Shown: positions 15,438 to 23,377, counted from the first letter of the stretch. The stretch is DNA of 34,416 nt from an uncultured Elioraea sp. (GCA_937927455.1 CALBEG010000238.1:1-34416), one strand, 5' to 3'. Program-made: numbers and translations. The notes: generated from the letters alone by a model not told the origin.

Positions 15438-17174
15438 ATGGCTGAGGGTGCGCAAAGGCGCGGATGGGGCCAGCGGATCCTCGCCGCTGCGCGCCAGCTG
15501 GCCGGGCTTCCACCTGCCGACGAAGCGCTGCTCGGGCAGCCCATCTCGCGCGCTTCGGTCAGGGCGAACCGCTCGATCCTGACCGGCTACCCGGCTGACG
15601 GTCTGACGCCCGAGCGGCTGGCGGCGCTGCTGCGCGGCGCCGACGCAGGCGACGCGCTCGCCTACCTCGAGCTCGCCGAGCAGATGGAGGAGCGCGACCT
15701 CCACTATCTCTCGGTGCTGGGCACGAGAAAGCGGCAGGTGGCCCAGCTGCCGGTGACGGTGGAGGCAGCCTCCGACTCGGTCGAGCACATCGCCCACGCC
15801 GACCTGGTGCGCGAGTGGCTGTCCCGCGACAGCCTCGAGGCCGAGATGTTCGACATCCTCGACGCCATCGGCAAGGGCTATTCCGTGACCGAGATCGTCT
15901 GGGAGACGAGCGCGCGGCGCTGGCTCCCGGCCCGCCTCGAGTGGCGCGACCCGCGCTGGTTCGAGTGGGACCGCGAGGACGGGCAGACGCTCTATCTCGT
16001 GGGCGGCCCAGGCGACGCCGGCGGCAGCGCCGTGCGCACGAAGCTGCCGCCGTTCAAGTTCATCGTGCATCACCATCCGGCGAAGTCGGGCCTGCCGATC
16101 CGGTCCGGGCTGGCGCGGCCGGTGGCCTGGGCGTGGCTGATGAAGGCCTATGGTCTCAAGGACTGGGCCGCCTTTGCCGAGGTGTACGGCTTCCCCTTCC
16201 GGGTGGGCAGGTATGACGCCGGCGCCAGCGAGGACGACATCGACCGGCTGCTCGAGGCGGTGACCTCGATCGGCGTCGACGCAGCCTGTGTCATCCCTTC
16301 CTCGATGCAGATCGACTTCGTGGACGGCAAGGCCGCCGGCAGCGCCGACCTCTACGAGCGGCTGTGCCAGTATCTCGACCGGCAGATCTCGAAGGCGGTG
16401 CTGGGCCAGACCGCGACGACCGACGCCGACACCGGCGGCCTCGGCTCCGGCGCCGAGCATGGCGAGGTGCGGCGCGACATCGAACGCGCCGATGCCAAGC
16501 TGCTCGCTGCCACGCTCCAGCGCGACCTCGTGGTGCCGATGATCGCGCTCAACTTCGGGCCGCAGCGGGCCTACCCGCGCCTCAGGATTGGCCGGGCCGA
16601 GGAGGAGGACACGGCCGCACTGGTGGAGGCGCTGGCGAAGCTGGTGCCGCTTGGCCTCGAGGTGGGCGCGTCGACGGTGCGCGACCGGCTGGGCCTGCCC
16701 GATCCGGAGCCCGGCGAGCGCCTGCTCGGGACGGCCGAAAATCGCCCCGTAGAGCGCGATTCCGGTGTGCCCGGTGTCATGACACCCGGAAGCCGCGCAC
16801 CCCACCTCTTAGGGGGTTCTTATGCGCGTTATTTGCCATCCCATGCGTGGGAGGACCTTACGAGCGCCATTGCCGCGTCCAACGCCTTCCCGGAGGCTCC
16901 TGCCGACGTGCTGGGGGAGCTGTCCGACGCGGTCGTGGCAGCCTCTTGGAAGCAGGCCATGGCACCGCTTGCACAGGCCATTCTGACTGCGCTTGGCGAG
17001 GCCCGCACCGCCGACGAGGCACGCGAGGCCCTCCTCACGGTGGTCTCCCGGCTGGACATCGAGCCGCTGCGGGAGGCACTGGCCCGTGCCGCCTTCGCGG
17101 CGCGGATTGCCGGCGAGGCGCTTGTGCTTCCTGGCCTCGCCGTTGACCAGGACGACGATGGCCGGACCGATTGA
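15438..17174 (+). CDS. Portal protein, DUF935 (Mu gp29-like)
   Basis: 578 residues after a GAGGAG ribosome site. Recognisable DUF935 blocks include LELAEQMEERDLHYLSVLGTRK, EMFDILDAIGKGYSVTEIVWE, KFIVHHHPAKSGLPIRSGLARP and WAWLMKAYGLKDWAAFAEVYGFPFRVGRY. It forms the dodecameric ring at the head vertex through which DNA passes. The C-terminal 100 residues (SYARYLPSHAWEDLTSAI onward) continue as in other family members. Its end overlaps the MuF start by 17 bases. Confidence 0.95.
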   Translation: MAEGAQRRGWGQRILAAARQLAGLPPADEALLGQPISRASVRANRSILTGYPADGLTPERLAALLRGADAGDALAYLELAEQMEERDLHYLSVLGTRKRQVAQLPVTVEAASDSVEHIAHADLVREWLSRDSLEAEMFDILDAIGKGYSVTEIVWETSARRWLPARLEWRDPRWFEWDREDGQTLYLVGGPGDAGGSAVRTKLPPFKFIVHHHPAKSGLPIRSGLARPVAWAWLMKAYGLKDWAAFAEVYGFPFRVGRYDAGASEDDIDRLLEAVTSIGVDAACVIPSSMQIDFVDGKAAGSADLYERLCQYLDRQISKAVLGQTATTDADTGGLGSGAEHGEVRRDIERADAKLLAATLQRDLVVPMIALNFGPQRAYPRLRIGRAEEEDTAALVEALAKLVPLGLEVGASTVRDRLGLPDPEPGERLLGTAENRPVERDSGVPGVMTPGSRAPHLLGGSYARYLPSHAWEDLTSAIAASNAFPEAPADVLGELSDAVVAASWKQAMAPLAQAILTALGEARTADEAREALLTVVSRLDIEPLREALARAAFAARIAGEALVLPGLAVDQDDDGRTD

Positions 17175-18501
17175 GCCTGCGCGATCGGCGCCGGAGATCT
17201 TGCAGGCGTTCAGTCTGCCGCCCGATCAGGCCATCCGCTTCTTTCAGTCGAAGGGCTATCGCACCTCCGTGCGCTGGGCCGAGATCTGGCAGGAAGAGCA
17301 TGCGCGCGCGTTCACGGTGGCGAAACTCGCCCGGCTGGATCTGCTGGAGGCGGTGCGCGCCTCCCTCGATGAGGCAATCCGCGAAGGCACGACCTACGAG
17401 GACTGGCTGGCGGATATCGTGCCCAGGCTCAAGCGCGCCGGCTGGTGGGACGAGGTGCGCGACAAGACGCTGACTGGAACCGAGGGGCCAGTCAGCGTGG
17501 GGCCTCGCAGACTGCGCACGATTTTCCGCACGAACATGCGCACCGCGGCTGCGGCGGGGCAGTGGGAGCGGATCCAGCGCGGCAAGGAGACCATGCCATA
17601 CCTCGAGTATGATGCCATCCTGGACACGCGGACGCGCCCGGCGCACCGGGCGATGCACGGGATCGTGCTGCCGGTCGATCACCCCTTCTGGCGCATCTAC
17701 CTGCCTCCCAACGGGTGGAACTGCCGGTGCGGCGTGACCCAGCGCTCGGCCGAATCGCTGAAGCGGCGGGGCCTCGCCGTCACTCCCGACGACCGGCTGC
17801 CGCAGCTGCCGCCGCGGCTATTCTGGCGGCCCGGCGCGTCTTCGCCCGAGGTGGTGCCAGGCGGCGTCGACCCGGGGTGGGGCTATAACGTGGGCGAGGC
17901 CTACTGGCGTGCGCTCACGACGCCGCCGGCTGACGGTCCACCGCCGGTCCCGCTGCTGGCGGCCCGGAGGCCGGACGGGCCGCGACAACCGCTACCGGCA
18001 CCACGCGCAGTCGCGGAGGACCTGCTTCTCGACGACGCTGACGACGCGCAGGCCATCGATGCGTTTGTCGCGGCCCTCGAGAGCGCAGGGCGGCGCGTCG
18101 GCGACGTGCTGATTGTCCATGATCCGCTGGGCGAGCCGGTGGTCGTCTCGGATGACTTTTTCCGCCGGCGGGGGCCGGGAGAGCCGCTGAAACTGGACTC
18201 CACGCGCCGCCGCCACGTGCGCCTGATGGCCGAGACGATCCTGAGGCCAGACGAGATCTGGTGGGCGTGGGAACAGGTGGCCTCGACGCCTGGCGGCCCG
18301 GCGGATCGGTGGCGGCTGACTCGGCGCTATGTCGCCCGCTTCCGCGTCTCCGGCCGCGAGGTGCCGGTGCTCGTGGTGATGGAAGTCTCACGCCACGGCT
18401 GGCGAGGCGTGACGGCGTTTCCGCCGACGTCCATGAGCTACCTCGACAGGATGCAGGCGCGCGGCGGCGTGCTGGCCTGGCGCCGGCCCGCTGACGGCTG
18501 A
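17158..18501 (+). CDS. MuF head protein fused to a C-terminal PBECR2-type nuclease/toxin domain
   Basis: 447 residues, ATG 17158 overlapping the portal gene. The N-terminal half is MuF (Mu gpF/gp30): RLRTIFRTNMRTAAAAGQW, YDAILDTRTRPAHRAMHG and the cysteine motif PPNGWNCRCGV. After a Pro-rich linker (about 260-285) comes a separate domain of about 150 residues (VLIVHDPLGEPVVVSDDFF, RHVRLMAETILRPDEIWWAWE, YVARFRVSG, AFPPTSMSYLDRMQARGGVLAWRR) that resembles the phage Barnase-EndoU-ColicinE5/D-RelE (PBECR2) fold often attached to MuF. It may be injected with the DNA. No immunity gene is evident next to it. Confidence 0.88.
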   Translation: MAGPIEPARSAPEILQAFSLPPDQAIRFFQSKGYRTSVRWAEIWQEEHARAFTVAKLARLDLLEAVRASLDEAIREGTTYEDWLADIVPRLKRAGWWDEVRDKTLTGTEGPVSVGPRRLRTIFRTNMRTAAAAGQWERIQRGKETMPYLEYDAILDTRTRPAHRAMHGIVLPVDHPFWRIYLPPNGWNCRCGVTQRSAESLKRRGLAVTPDDRLPQLPPRLFWRPGASSPEVVPGGVDPGWGYNVGEAYWRALTTPPADGPPPVPLLAARRPDGPRQPLPAPRAVAEDLLLDDADDAQAIDAFVAALESAGRRVGDVLIVHDPLGEPVVVSDDFFRRRGPGEPLKLDSTRRRHVRLMAETILRPDEIWWAWEQVASTPGGPADRWRLTRRYVARFRVSGREVPVLVVMEVSRHGWRGVTAFPPTSMSYLDRMQARGGVLAWRRPADG

Positions 18502-18517
18502 GAGGGCGACACACAGA

Positions 18518-18545
18518 AAGGGGCGCCGGATGCCCGGCGCCCCTT
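18518..18545. terminator. Strong GC hairpin after MuF (unit 1)
   Basis: GGGGCGCCGG (18520-18529) pairs fully with CCGGCGCCCC (18534-18543) around ATGC. On the plus strand only TT follows; on the minus strand the stem is followed by TTTCTGTGTG. It can end transcription of the packaging operon and of anything on the minus strand. Confidence 0.65.
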
Positions 18546-18560
18546 CGGCGTTGCTCCTCT

Positions 18561-18623
18561 TCAGATCCACCACCGCCAGGAATCAGCAGAGCGGGAGCCA
18601 CCCAGACGGTGATCCCCCATCAT
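18561..18623 (-). CDS. Candidate 20-residue minus-strand micro-ORF ending SWRWWI
   Basis: The frame MMGDHRLGGSRSADSWRWWI ends 18 bases before the unit 1 hairpin, read on the minus strand. TTGACA occurs on the minus strand (18639-18644) shortly upstream, though without a good -10. AGG precedes the second ATG closely. A Trp/Arg tail and terminator right after the stop are reasons to consider it; coding is unproven. Confidence 0.22.
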   Translation of the reverse strand: MMGDHRLGGSRSADSWRWWI

Positions 18624-18676
18624 CCTGATCGTCGTCCCTGTCAAGATAGGGGCGCGACGCGATTGGCCAAAAACAG

Positions 18677-18703
18677 AAGGGCACCGGTCAACCGGTGCCC
18701 TTT
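18677..18703. terminator. Bidirectional intrinsic terminator (unit 2)
   Basis: GGGCACCGG (18679-18687) pairs fully with CCGGTGCCC (18692-18700). On the plus strand TTTACGTTT follows, and on the minus strand TTCTGTTTTT, a good T-run. It therefore looks at least as strong for minus-strand transcripts as for plus-strand ones. Confidence 0.7.
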
Positions 18704-18779
18704 ACGTTTCTGCCGCCCTTGGTTCCGCCACCGCCAGGCTATAGACGGCTCGGGGCGCCCCCCGTGCGGTGAACACCAC
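18702..18779 (-). CDS. Candidate 25-residue minus-strand micro-ORF next to terminator
   Basis: Two adjacent GTG codons (18777-18779 and 18774-18776) follow AAGG at a reasonable distance; the frame reads VVFTARGAPRAVYSLAVAEP plus RAAET and its TAA lies one base before the unit 2 hairpin. The hairpin has a T-run in this direction. This arrangement looks like a very small gene with its own terminator, but no homologue is known to me. Confidence 0.3.
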   Translation of the reverse strand: MVFTARGAPRAVYSLAVAEPRAAET

Positions 18780-18856
18780 GTGCCTTAAGCCCTACGCCCG
18801 TGTCAACGGGCAACCGCCGGACCTGTGTCCGGCAAGGGCCGTGACCCCTCTCGCGT

Positions 18857-19864
18857 ATGGCAGCGGCTATGCCCCACGCTGTGATCCTAGCCTGTGCGGC
18901 CGCCCCGCTGCAACCAGTGCTGGCTGGCGGCGAGCCAGTCACCAGGGTGCAGCTGCTGCCCATGGGCACCATCGCCCTCAGAGACGGGCGCGGGCCTTTT
19001 CACCTGCGCGACCTGGACCACGCGAGGCGCGTCATCGAGGAGACGCGCCGCCGGGCGGGGCGGACCGACATTCCGGTTGATTACGACCACCAGTCGGTGT
19101 TCGGGGCGGTCAAGGGCGTGGGCGGCCAGGCCCCTGCTGCCGGCTGGATCAGGCCCGACAGCCTTGAGGCCGACGCGCGCGGCATCTGGGCGGAGGTGGA
19201 ATGGACGGCGGCCGCGCGCGAGGCGCTTGCCGACCGGCGCTGGCGCTATCTCTCGCCCCTGTTCCGCTACGACGAGAAGACCGGCGAGGTCGTCTCGATC
19301 GAGAATGCAGGCCTCACCAATTCCCCGGCGATCGAGGAGCTGATGGCGGTCGCCGCCAACGAGGAGAGACGCATGGACACGAGCGCGATCGCGCTCGCGC
19401 TCGGCCTGGCCGAGGACGCGGGCGTGGACGAGATCCTGGCAGCCATCGCTGCCATGAAGGAGCAGATGGCAGGCGCGCAGGAAGCCGCCGTCTCGGCCGC
19501 GGTGGCCGCCGCGACCGCCGAGCGCGACGGCCAGCTTGCCGCGGCCCGCGCCGAAGTGGCCGATCTCGCCAGCCGGCTCGCCACGTTCCAGGAGGAGGCG
19601 GCCAGCCGACTCGTCGACGACGCCATCGCTGCCGGAAAGCTGACGCCGGCGCAGCGCGCCTTCTGGCTCGCCCAGGCGAAGAGCAAGCCGGAGGAGACCG
19701 CCGCCTATCTTGCCACGGCGCCGGTCATCCTTGCCCCCGGCCGGTCGGACCTCGTGCCGGCCTCCGCCACGCCGGGCAGCGCGCCCCTCACCGATGACGA
19801 GCTGGCCGTGGCCCGCGCCTTCGGCCTCAACCCTGCCGCCTTCGCCGCTGCCAAGGGAGCCTGA
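18857..19864 (+). CDS. Mu I-like head maturation protease with fused scaffold region
   Basis: 335 residues. Residues about 25-165 match Mu gpI: VQLLPMGTIALRDGRGPF, IPVDYDHQSVFG, APAAGWIRPDSLEADARGIWAEVEWT, RRWRYLSPLFRYDEKTGEVVSIENAGLTNSPAI. The rest is a coiled-coil scaffold part (MKEQMAGAQEAAVSAAVAAA...LASRLATFQEEA) and a capsid-binding tail. The protease cuts scaffold during head assembly. The first ATG (18857) has no clear ribosome site; the second at 18869 is possible. Confidence 0.92.
   Translation: MAAAMPHAVILACAAAPLQPVLAGGEPVTRVQLLPMGTIALRDGRGPFHLRDLDHARRVIEETRRRAGRTDIPVDYDHQSVFGAVKGVGGQAPAAGWIRPDSLEADARGIWAEVEWTAAAREALADRRWRYLSPLFRYDEKTGEVVSIENAGLTNSPAIEELMAVAANEERRMDTSAIALALGLAEDAGVDEILAAIAAMKEQMAGAQEAAVSAAVAAATAERDGQLAAARAEVADLASRLATFQEEAASRLVDDAIAAGKLTPAQRAFWLAQAKSKPEETAAYLATAPVILAPGRSDLVPASATPGSAPLTDDELAVARAFGLNPAAFAAAKGA
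19373..19864 (+). CDS. Internal in-frame scaffold protein (Mu Z-like)
   Basis: An ATG inside the protease gene, in the same frame, is preceded by GAGGAG (19361-19366) at ideal distance, a better ribosome site than the full-length gene has. The 163-residue product would contain only the coiled-coil scaffold part. Mu makes scaffold Z in the same way from within I. Confidence 0.7.
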   Translation: MDTSAIALALGLAEDAGVDEILAAIAAMKEQMAGAQEAAVSAAVAAATAERDGQLAAARAEVADLASRLATFQEEAASRLVDDAIAAGKLTPAQRAFWLAQAKSKPEETAAYLATAPVILAPGRSDLVPASATPGSAPLTDDELAVARAFGLNPAAFAAAKGA

Positions 19865-19866
19865 CC

Positions 19867-20274
19867 ATGCCGCTGACGGAAGACCGCAACACGCCGCGCC
19901 GCGAGGGGGTCGAGCTCTCGATCCCGATGGCAGCGAACACCACCATCTTCGGCGGGGCGCTCGTGATGCTGAACGCCTCGGGGCTTGCCACCCGGGGTGC
20001 AGTGGCCACCGGCCAGCGGGCCGTGGGCGTCGCGCTCGAGCGCAAGACGAACGGCGCCGTTGCCGGGGCCGAGCGCATCCGCGTGGCGCCCGGCATCTAC
20101 CGGTTCCGGAACGGCACGGGCGCCGACGAGATCGTCCAGGCGGATGTCGGCGCGCCATGCTTCATCCTCGATGACGACCAGGTGGCGAAGACCAACGGCG
20201 GCGGCACGCGCTCGGCGGCCGGCACCGTGATCGCGGTCGAGCCCGCGGGCGTCTGGGTCCGCATCGGCTTCTAG
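19867..20274 (+). CDS. Capsid decoration/cement protein (DUF2190-like)
   Basis: 135 residues between scaffold and major capsid genes. GGALVMLNASGLATRGAVATGQRAVGVALE and GADEIVQADVGAPCFILDDDQVAKTNGGGTRSAAGTVIAVEPAGVWVRI are the pattern of DUF2190-type cement proteins that trimerise on the capsid surface. Family assignment from sequence pattern and position. Confidence 0.75.
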   Translation: MPLTEDRNTPRREGVELSIPMAANTTIFGGALVMLNASGLATRGAVATGQRAVGVALERKTNGAVAGAERIRVAPGIYRFRNGTGADEIVQADVGAPCFILDDDQVAKTNGGGTRSAAGTVIAVEPAGVWVRIGF

Positions 20275-20283
20275 GAGGCATCC

Positions 20284-21180
20284 ATGATCGTCAATTCCGC
20301 GAACCTTCAGACGCTCTTCACGGGCTTCAAGGCGAGCTTCCAGGAGGGCCTGGAGGCGGCCGCCGACGAGAGCTATCTGCGCTTTACCGAGGTGATCCCC
20401 TCGCAGACCTCGACCGAGGAATATGGCTGGCTCGGCGAGCTCCCCTCGGTGCGCGAGTGGGTGGGCGACCGGCACATCCACCGGATGAAGCAGAACGCCT
20501 ACCGGCTGACGAACCGCGACTACGAGCACACCGTGGCGGTCGACCGGAATTTGATCGAGGACGACCGCTACGGCGTCTACGGGCCGCGGTTCCGCATCAT
20601 GGGCCGCACGGTCGCCAAGAAGGCGCCGGCCGACTGCTACGAGGCGCTGAAGCAGGGGTTCTCGACCCCCTGCTACGACGGGCAGTTCTTCTTCGACACC
20701 GACCACCCGGTCCTCGACGCCAACGGCAACCCGCTCCTGGTATCGAACGTGCAGGCGGGCTCGGGCGAGCCCTGGTTCCTCCTGGCGACGAACGGCCCGG
20801 TGCTGCCCGTCATCCTGCAGACGCGCAAGGCCTTCGACTTCACACGCCTGGATGCGCCCGTCGACGAACCCGTCTTCATGCGCCGCGAATATCTCTACGG
20901 CAGCCACGGCCGGCACGTCGTGGGCTACGGCTTCTGGCAGACGGCCTTCGGGTCCCGCGCGCCGCTCACGCCCACCAATTACCAGGCGGCCCGCCAGGCG
21001 ATCGCGAGCATGAAGGGCGACTATGGCCGGCCGCTCGGGCTCACTGCCAACCTGCTCGTGTGCGGGCCGGCGAACGAGGGCGCGGCGCGGAAGATCCTGC
21101 TCTCCGAGCTGGGTGCCGGGGGCGAGACGAACGAGTGGCGCGGCACCGCCGAGCTGCTCGTCTCCTCGTGGCTGGCATGA
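20284..21180 (+). CDS. Major capsid protein (Mu gpT-like)
   Basis: 298 residues after an AGGAGG ribosome site. The opening MIVNSANLQTLFTGFKASFQ, then RLTNRDYEHTVAVDRNLIEDDRYGVYGPRF and FFDTDHP are typical of Mu gpT major head subunits. Forms the icosahedral shell. The next gene overlaps by four bases. Confidence 0.96.
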   Translation: MIVNSANLQTLFTGFKASFQEGLEAAADESYLRFTEVIPSQTSTEEYGWLGELPSVREWVGDRHIHRMKQNAYRLTNRDYEHTVAVDRNLIEDDRYGVYGPRFRIMGRTVAKKAPADCYEALKQGFSTPCYDGQFFFDTDHPVLDANGNPLLVSNVQAGSGEPWFLLATNGPVLPVILQTRKAFDFTRLDAPVDEPVFMRREYLYGSHGRHVVGYGFWQTAFGSRAPLTPTNYQAARQAIASMKGDYGRPLGLTANLLVCGPANEGAARKILLSELGAGGETNEWRGTAELLVSSWLA

Positions 21181-21443
21181 CGGAGCGGGGCCTCGGGCGC
21201 GCTGCCCGTGCGACGGCGAAGGCGGCAGCCGGCGCCGCGGCAGAGGTGGCGGCAGCCGTGCTCGCCGAGCGCATCGTCACCATTCTTGCCAGGGCCTCGC
21301 GCTGGCGCGGCGGCATGCCGTGGGTGGCCGGCCAGCAGCGCACGCTGCCGCTGGCGGATCTTTCGCCTGCGCAGCTCGCCGCCTTCGAGGCGGACCCGGA
21401 TTTCGCGGTGATCCCGGAGCAGGGGCCGCAGATGACGCAATGA
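21177..21443 (+). CDS. Mu gp35/HI1506-like small head protein
   Basis: Eighty-eight residues, ATGA overlap with the capsid gene. The end RRTLPLADLSPAQLAAFEADPDFAVIPE-type block (21338 onward) matches the HI1506-related family that follows the capsid gene in Mu-like phages. The N-terminus is Ala/Arg-rich and helical. Role in the head unknown. Confidence 0.75.
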   Translation: MTERGLGRAARATAKAAAGAAAEVAAAVLAERIVTILARASRWRGGMPWVAGQQRTLPLADLSPAQLAAFEADPDFAVIPEQGPQMTQ

Positions 21444-21511
21444 CTCCCCGGGGACAGGGCCGCACGGTGATCCGCAAGGTAAGGCAGGCGGCCGGGCCGG
21501 GGCAGAGCTGA
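21440..21511 (+). CDS. Possible 23-residue peptide before the gp36-like gene
   Basis: ATG at 21440 overlaps the previous stop (ATGA) and the frame MTPRGQGRTVIRKVRQAAGP plus GQS ends in the ribosome site of the next gene. Basic and short; may simply couple translation. Confidence 0.25.
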   Translation: MTPRGQGRTVIRKVRQAAGPGQS

Positions 21512-21524
21512 GGAGGTGCTGGCG

Positions 21525-22271
21525 ATGCCGGCGACGGTCACGCCTGTCATCAAGCAGCCTGCCGAGCGGAAGATCCAGCGCTTCGCGTTCGGGATGCCGG
21601 CCGGCGTGCCGCTCGTCTCGCTGGTGTCGAGCAGCGTCACCGCGGCCGGCCGCGTGCCGGAAGTGCTGCCGCTGGTGATCGAGAGCAGCTCGGTCAGCAC
21701 GACCGAGGCGGAGCTGCTGCTGTCCGGAGGCACGGCGGGCGAGCTCTATGCAGTGGACGTGCTGGTCGAGGACGCGGCCGGGCACCGCTACGAGAGCGAG
21801 GCCGAGATCCTCGTCCTCGACCTCGCCTTCCGCGCGGCGGGCGCGTCGGCGGCGCAGTATCTCACCATCGAGGATTTCGTCGCGCGGACCGGCATCGACG
21901 AGGCGGTGCGGCTGACTGACGAGGCCGGTGCCGGCGCGATCGACGCCCGGCGCCTCGATGCAGCGCTTCTCGACGCCGAGGCGGAAGTGAACAGCTATCT
22001 CGCCGTGCGCTACGCGGTGCCGCTGGCCCCGCCTGCGCCGCCGCCGGTGCCGGCGCTCGTCTTCGACCTGGCGCTCGCCCGGCTCTATCGCGGCGAGCTT
22101 CCGGATGGCGTCGCCCAGAAGCGTGATGCCGCGCGCGCGATCCTCAAGGATCTCGCGGCCGGCAAGGCCGTGCTGGCCGGCGCCGCGGCGCCTTCTGCCG
22201 CGTCTCCGGCGCCCGTGGTGGTCAGGCCCGCGGAGCGCGTGTTCGGGCGCCTGCGCCTGCGGAGCTACTGA
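21525..22271 (+). CDS. gp36-like (DUF1320) head-completion protein with extra N-terminal beta domain
   Basis: 248 residues; ATG chosen because GAGGAGG ends eight bases before it. Residues about 105-200 match Mu gp36/DUF1320: YLTIEDFVARTGIDEAVRLTD, LLDAEAEVNSYLAVRYAVPL, LVFDLALARLYRG, KRDAARAILKDLAAGKAVL. The first 100 residues form a separate beta domain (FGMPAGVPLVSLVSSSVTAAG, LLLSGGTAGELYAVDVLVEDAAGHRYESEAEILVLDL) resembling small beta domains of phage adaptor proteins. Joins portal to tail; the fusion is unusual against the Mu gene. Confidence 0.82.
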   Translation: MPATVTPVIKQPAERKIQRFAFGMPAGVPLVSLVSSSVTAAGRVPEVLPLVIESSSVSTTEAELLLSGGTAGELYAVDVLVEDAAGHRYESEAEILVLDLAFRAAGASAAQYLTIEDFVARTGIDEAVRLTDEAGAGAIDARRLDAALLDAEAEVNSYLAVRYAVPLAPPAPPPVPALVFDLALARLYRGELPDGVAQKRDAARAILKDLAAGKAVLAGAAAPSAASPAPVVVRPAERVFGRLRLRSY

Positions 22272-22750
22272 TGGAGATCCGTTTCACCATCGAGGGCGCC
22301 GAGCTGACGGCGGCGATCGACCGGGCGCTCCGGTCGGCGGTGGACTTCACGCCGGCAATGGAGGCGATCGCGGGCGTCATGGAAGAGGCCGTGCGCGACC
22401 GGTTTGCCGACGGCCAGGCGCCCTCCGGCGCGCCCTGGTTACCGAGCCGGCGCGCGCGCGAGGAAGGCGGCCGGACGCTGGTCGACACCCGCAGGCTTCT
22501 CGAATCGATCACCCAGCGCGCGACGGCGACCAGCGCGGAAGTCGGCACCAACATCATCTACGCCGCCATCCACCAGTTCGGGGGCACCATCCGGCCGCGC
22601 CGCGGCCGCGCGCTGAAGACGCCCGCCGGCCCGCGCCGGGCAGTCAGCATGCCGGCCAGGCCGTTCCTCGGCTTCGGCGCAGTGGAGCGGCAGGAGATCC
22701 CGCAGATCCTCGCCCGCCACATCGCCCGGGCGCTCGGAGGCCAGACATGA
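22271..22750 (+). CDS. Virion morphogenesis protein (Mu gpG-like)
   Basis: 159 residues, start overlapping the previous stop (TGATG). DRFADGQAPSGAPWLPSRRA, GRTLVDTRRLLESITQRAT, GTNIIYAAIHQFGG and MPARPFLGF are hallmarks of the Phage_tail_S/gpG family, which acts in tail completion and head-tail joining. Confidence 0.93.
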   Translation: MEIRFTIEGAELTAAIDRALRSAVDFTPAMEAIAGVMEEAVRDRFADGQAPSGAPWLPSRRAREEGGRTLVDTRRLLESITQRATATSAEVGTNIIYAAIHQFGGTIRPRRGRALKTPAGPRRAVSMPARPFLGFGAVERQEIPQILARHIARALGGQT

Positions 22751-23172
22751 GCACGGTCGAGGCCGTGATCGCGCTCCTGCGCGAAGGTCCGTTCAAGCGG
22801 GTAGATGGCGCGCTGGCGCTCGCCCAGCTCGCGACCGAGCCGACGGTCGCACTGCCGGCCGCCTTCGTGCTGGAGGAGGGCTCAACCACCCAGGATGCCG
22901 CGCAGGGCAGCCAGATCTTCGAACAGGTCGAGACCGCGACCATCGCCGTTGTCGTGGTGGTGGGTGGCGACGCCGCGCGCCGAGGCGCAGCCGAGCGCGC
23001 GCTCGAGGACCTGGCCGAGGCCGTGGTCTCGCGACTGTTTGCCGCCGCGATCCCTGGCCTCGAACGGCCGCTTGCCTACCAGGGCGGGCAGCTGCTCGGG
23101 CTCGACGGCGGCCGGGTGACGCGGATCCTGCGCTTCCGCGCAGTCAGGCGGCTGCGCCTGATCGTCTCGTGA
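22747..23172 (+). CDS. Mu gp37-like protein (DUF1834), tail terminator type
   Basis: 141 residues, ATGA overlap. [36 protein letters not shown]-type central strand and the C-terminal [22 protein letters not shown] follow the pattern of gp37/DUF1834 proteins at this locus, likely capping the tail tube where it meets the head. Confidence 0.8.
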   Translation: MSTVEAVIALLREGPFKRVDGALALAQLATEPTVALPAAFVLEEGSTTQDAAQGSQIFEQVETATIAVVVVVGGDAARRGAAERALEDLAEAVVSRLFAAAIPGLERPLAYQGGQLLGLDGGRVTRILRFRAVRRLRLIVS

Positions 23173-23179
23173 GGAGCGG

Positions 23180-23377
23180 ATGATGGAGCGCCAAGACATG
23201 CCCGAATGGTTCGACCCCGAGGTTCACGTGGTGACCGGCACGGGTGTGCACCGGCGTCGCGATATGGCGCTCCTGGGGGCGGACGGGCTGCCGCAGTCGG
23301 GCCCGCTTCGCGCGGCCGAGGCCGCGCGGCTGAAGGGGCGCCGCGCCACGAAGGAGGACCAGGATGTCCGTGCTTGA
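23180..23377 (+). CDS. Small protein before the tail tube gene, unknown
   Basis: Sixty-five residues; a second ATG at 23183 is better spaced from the GAGGAG site (23171-23176). Contents [30 protein letters not shown] and a basic tail. It occupies the position of Mu gp38/DUF2635, but I cannot confirm homology. Overlaps the tail tube gene by 14 bases. Confidence 0.6.
   Translation: MMERQDMPEWFDPEVHVVTGTGVHRRRDMALLGADGLPQSGPLRAAEAARLKGRRATKEDQDVRA

Larger units (their letters stand above)
18502..18856. other. 355-base gap with duplicated hairpins, before the protease gene
   Basis: No plus-strand gene is convincing here. The gap holds two related hairpin units (18518-18580 and 18677-18738), each with a GGGC(G/A)CCGG stem and, 26-27 bases downstream on the plus strand, the 11-mer CCACCGCCAGG. 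Two minus-strand micro-ORFs read into the hairpins. The last 100 bases should hold the leader of the protease operon. Confidence 0.6.

Noticed and set aside
18570-18738. CCTGGCGGTGG read as the start of a 5S rRNA-like sequence
   Set aside because: The match ends after the first bases; no 5S-like remainder, and it occurs twice in a hairpin unit instead.
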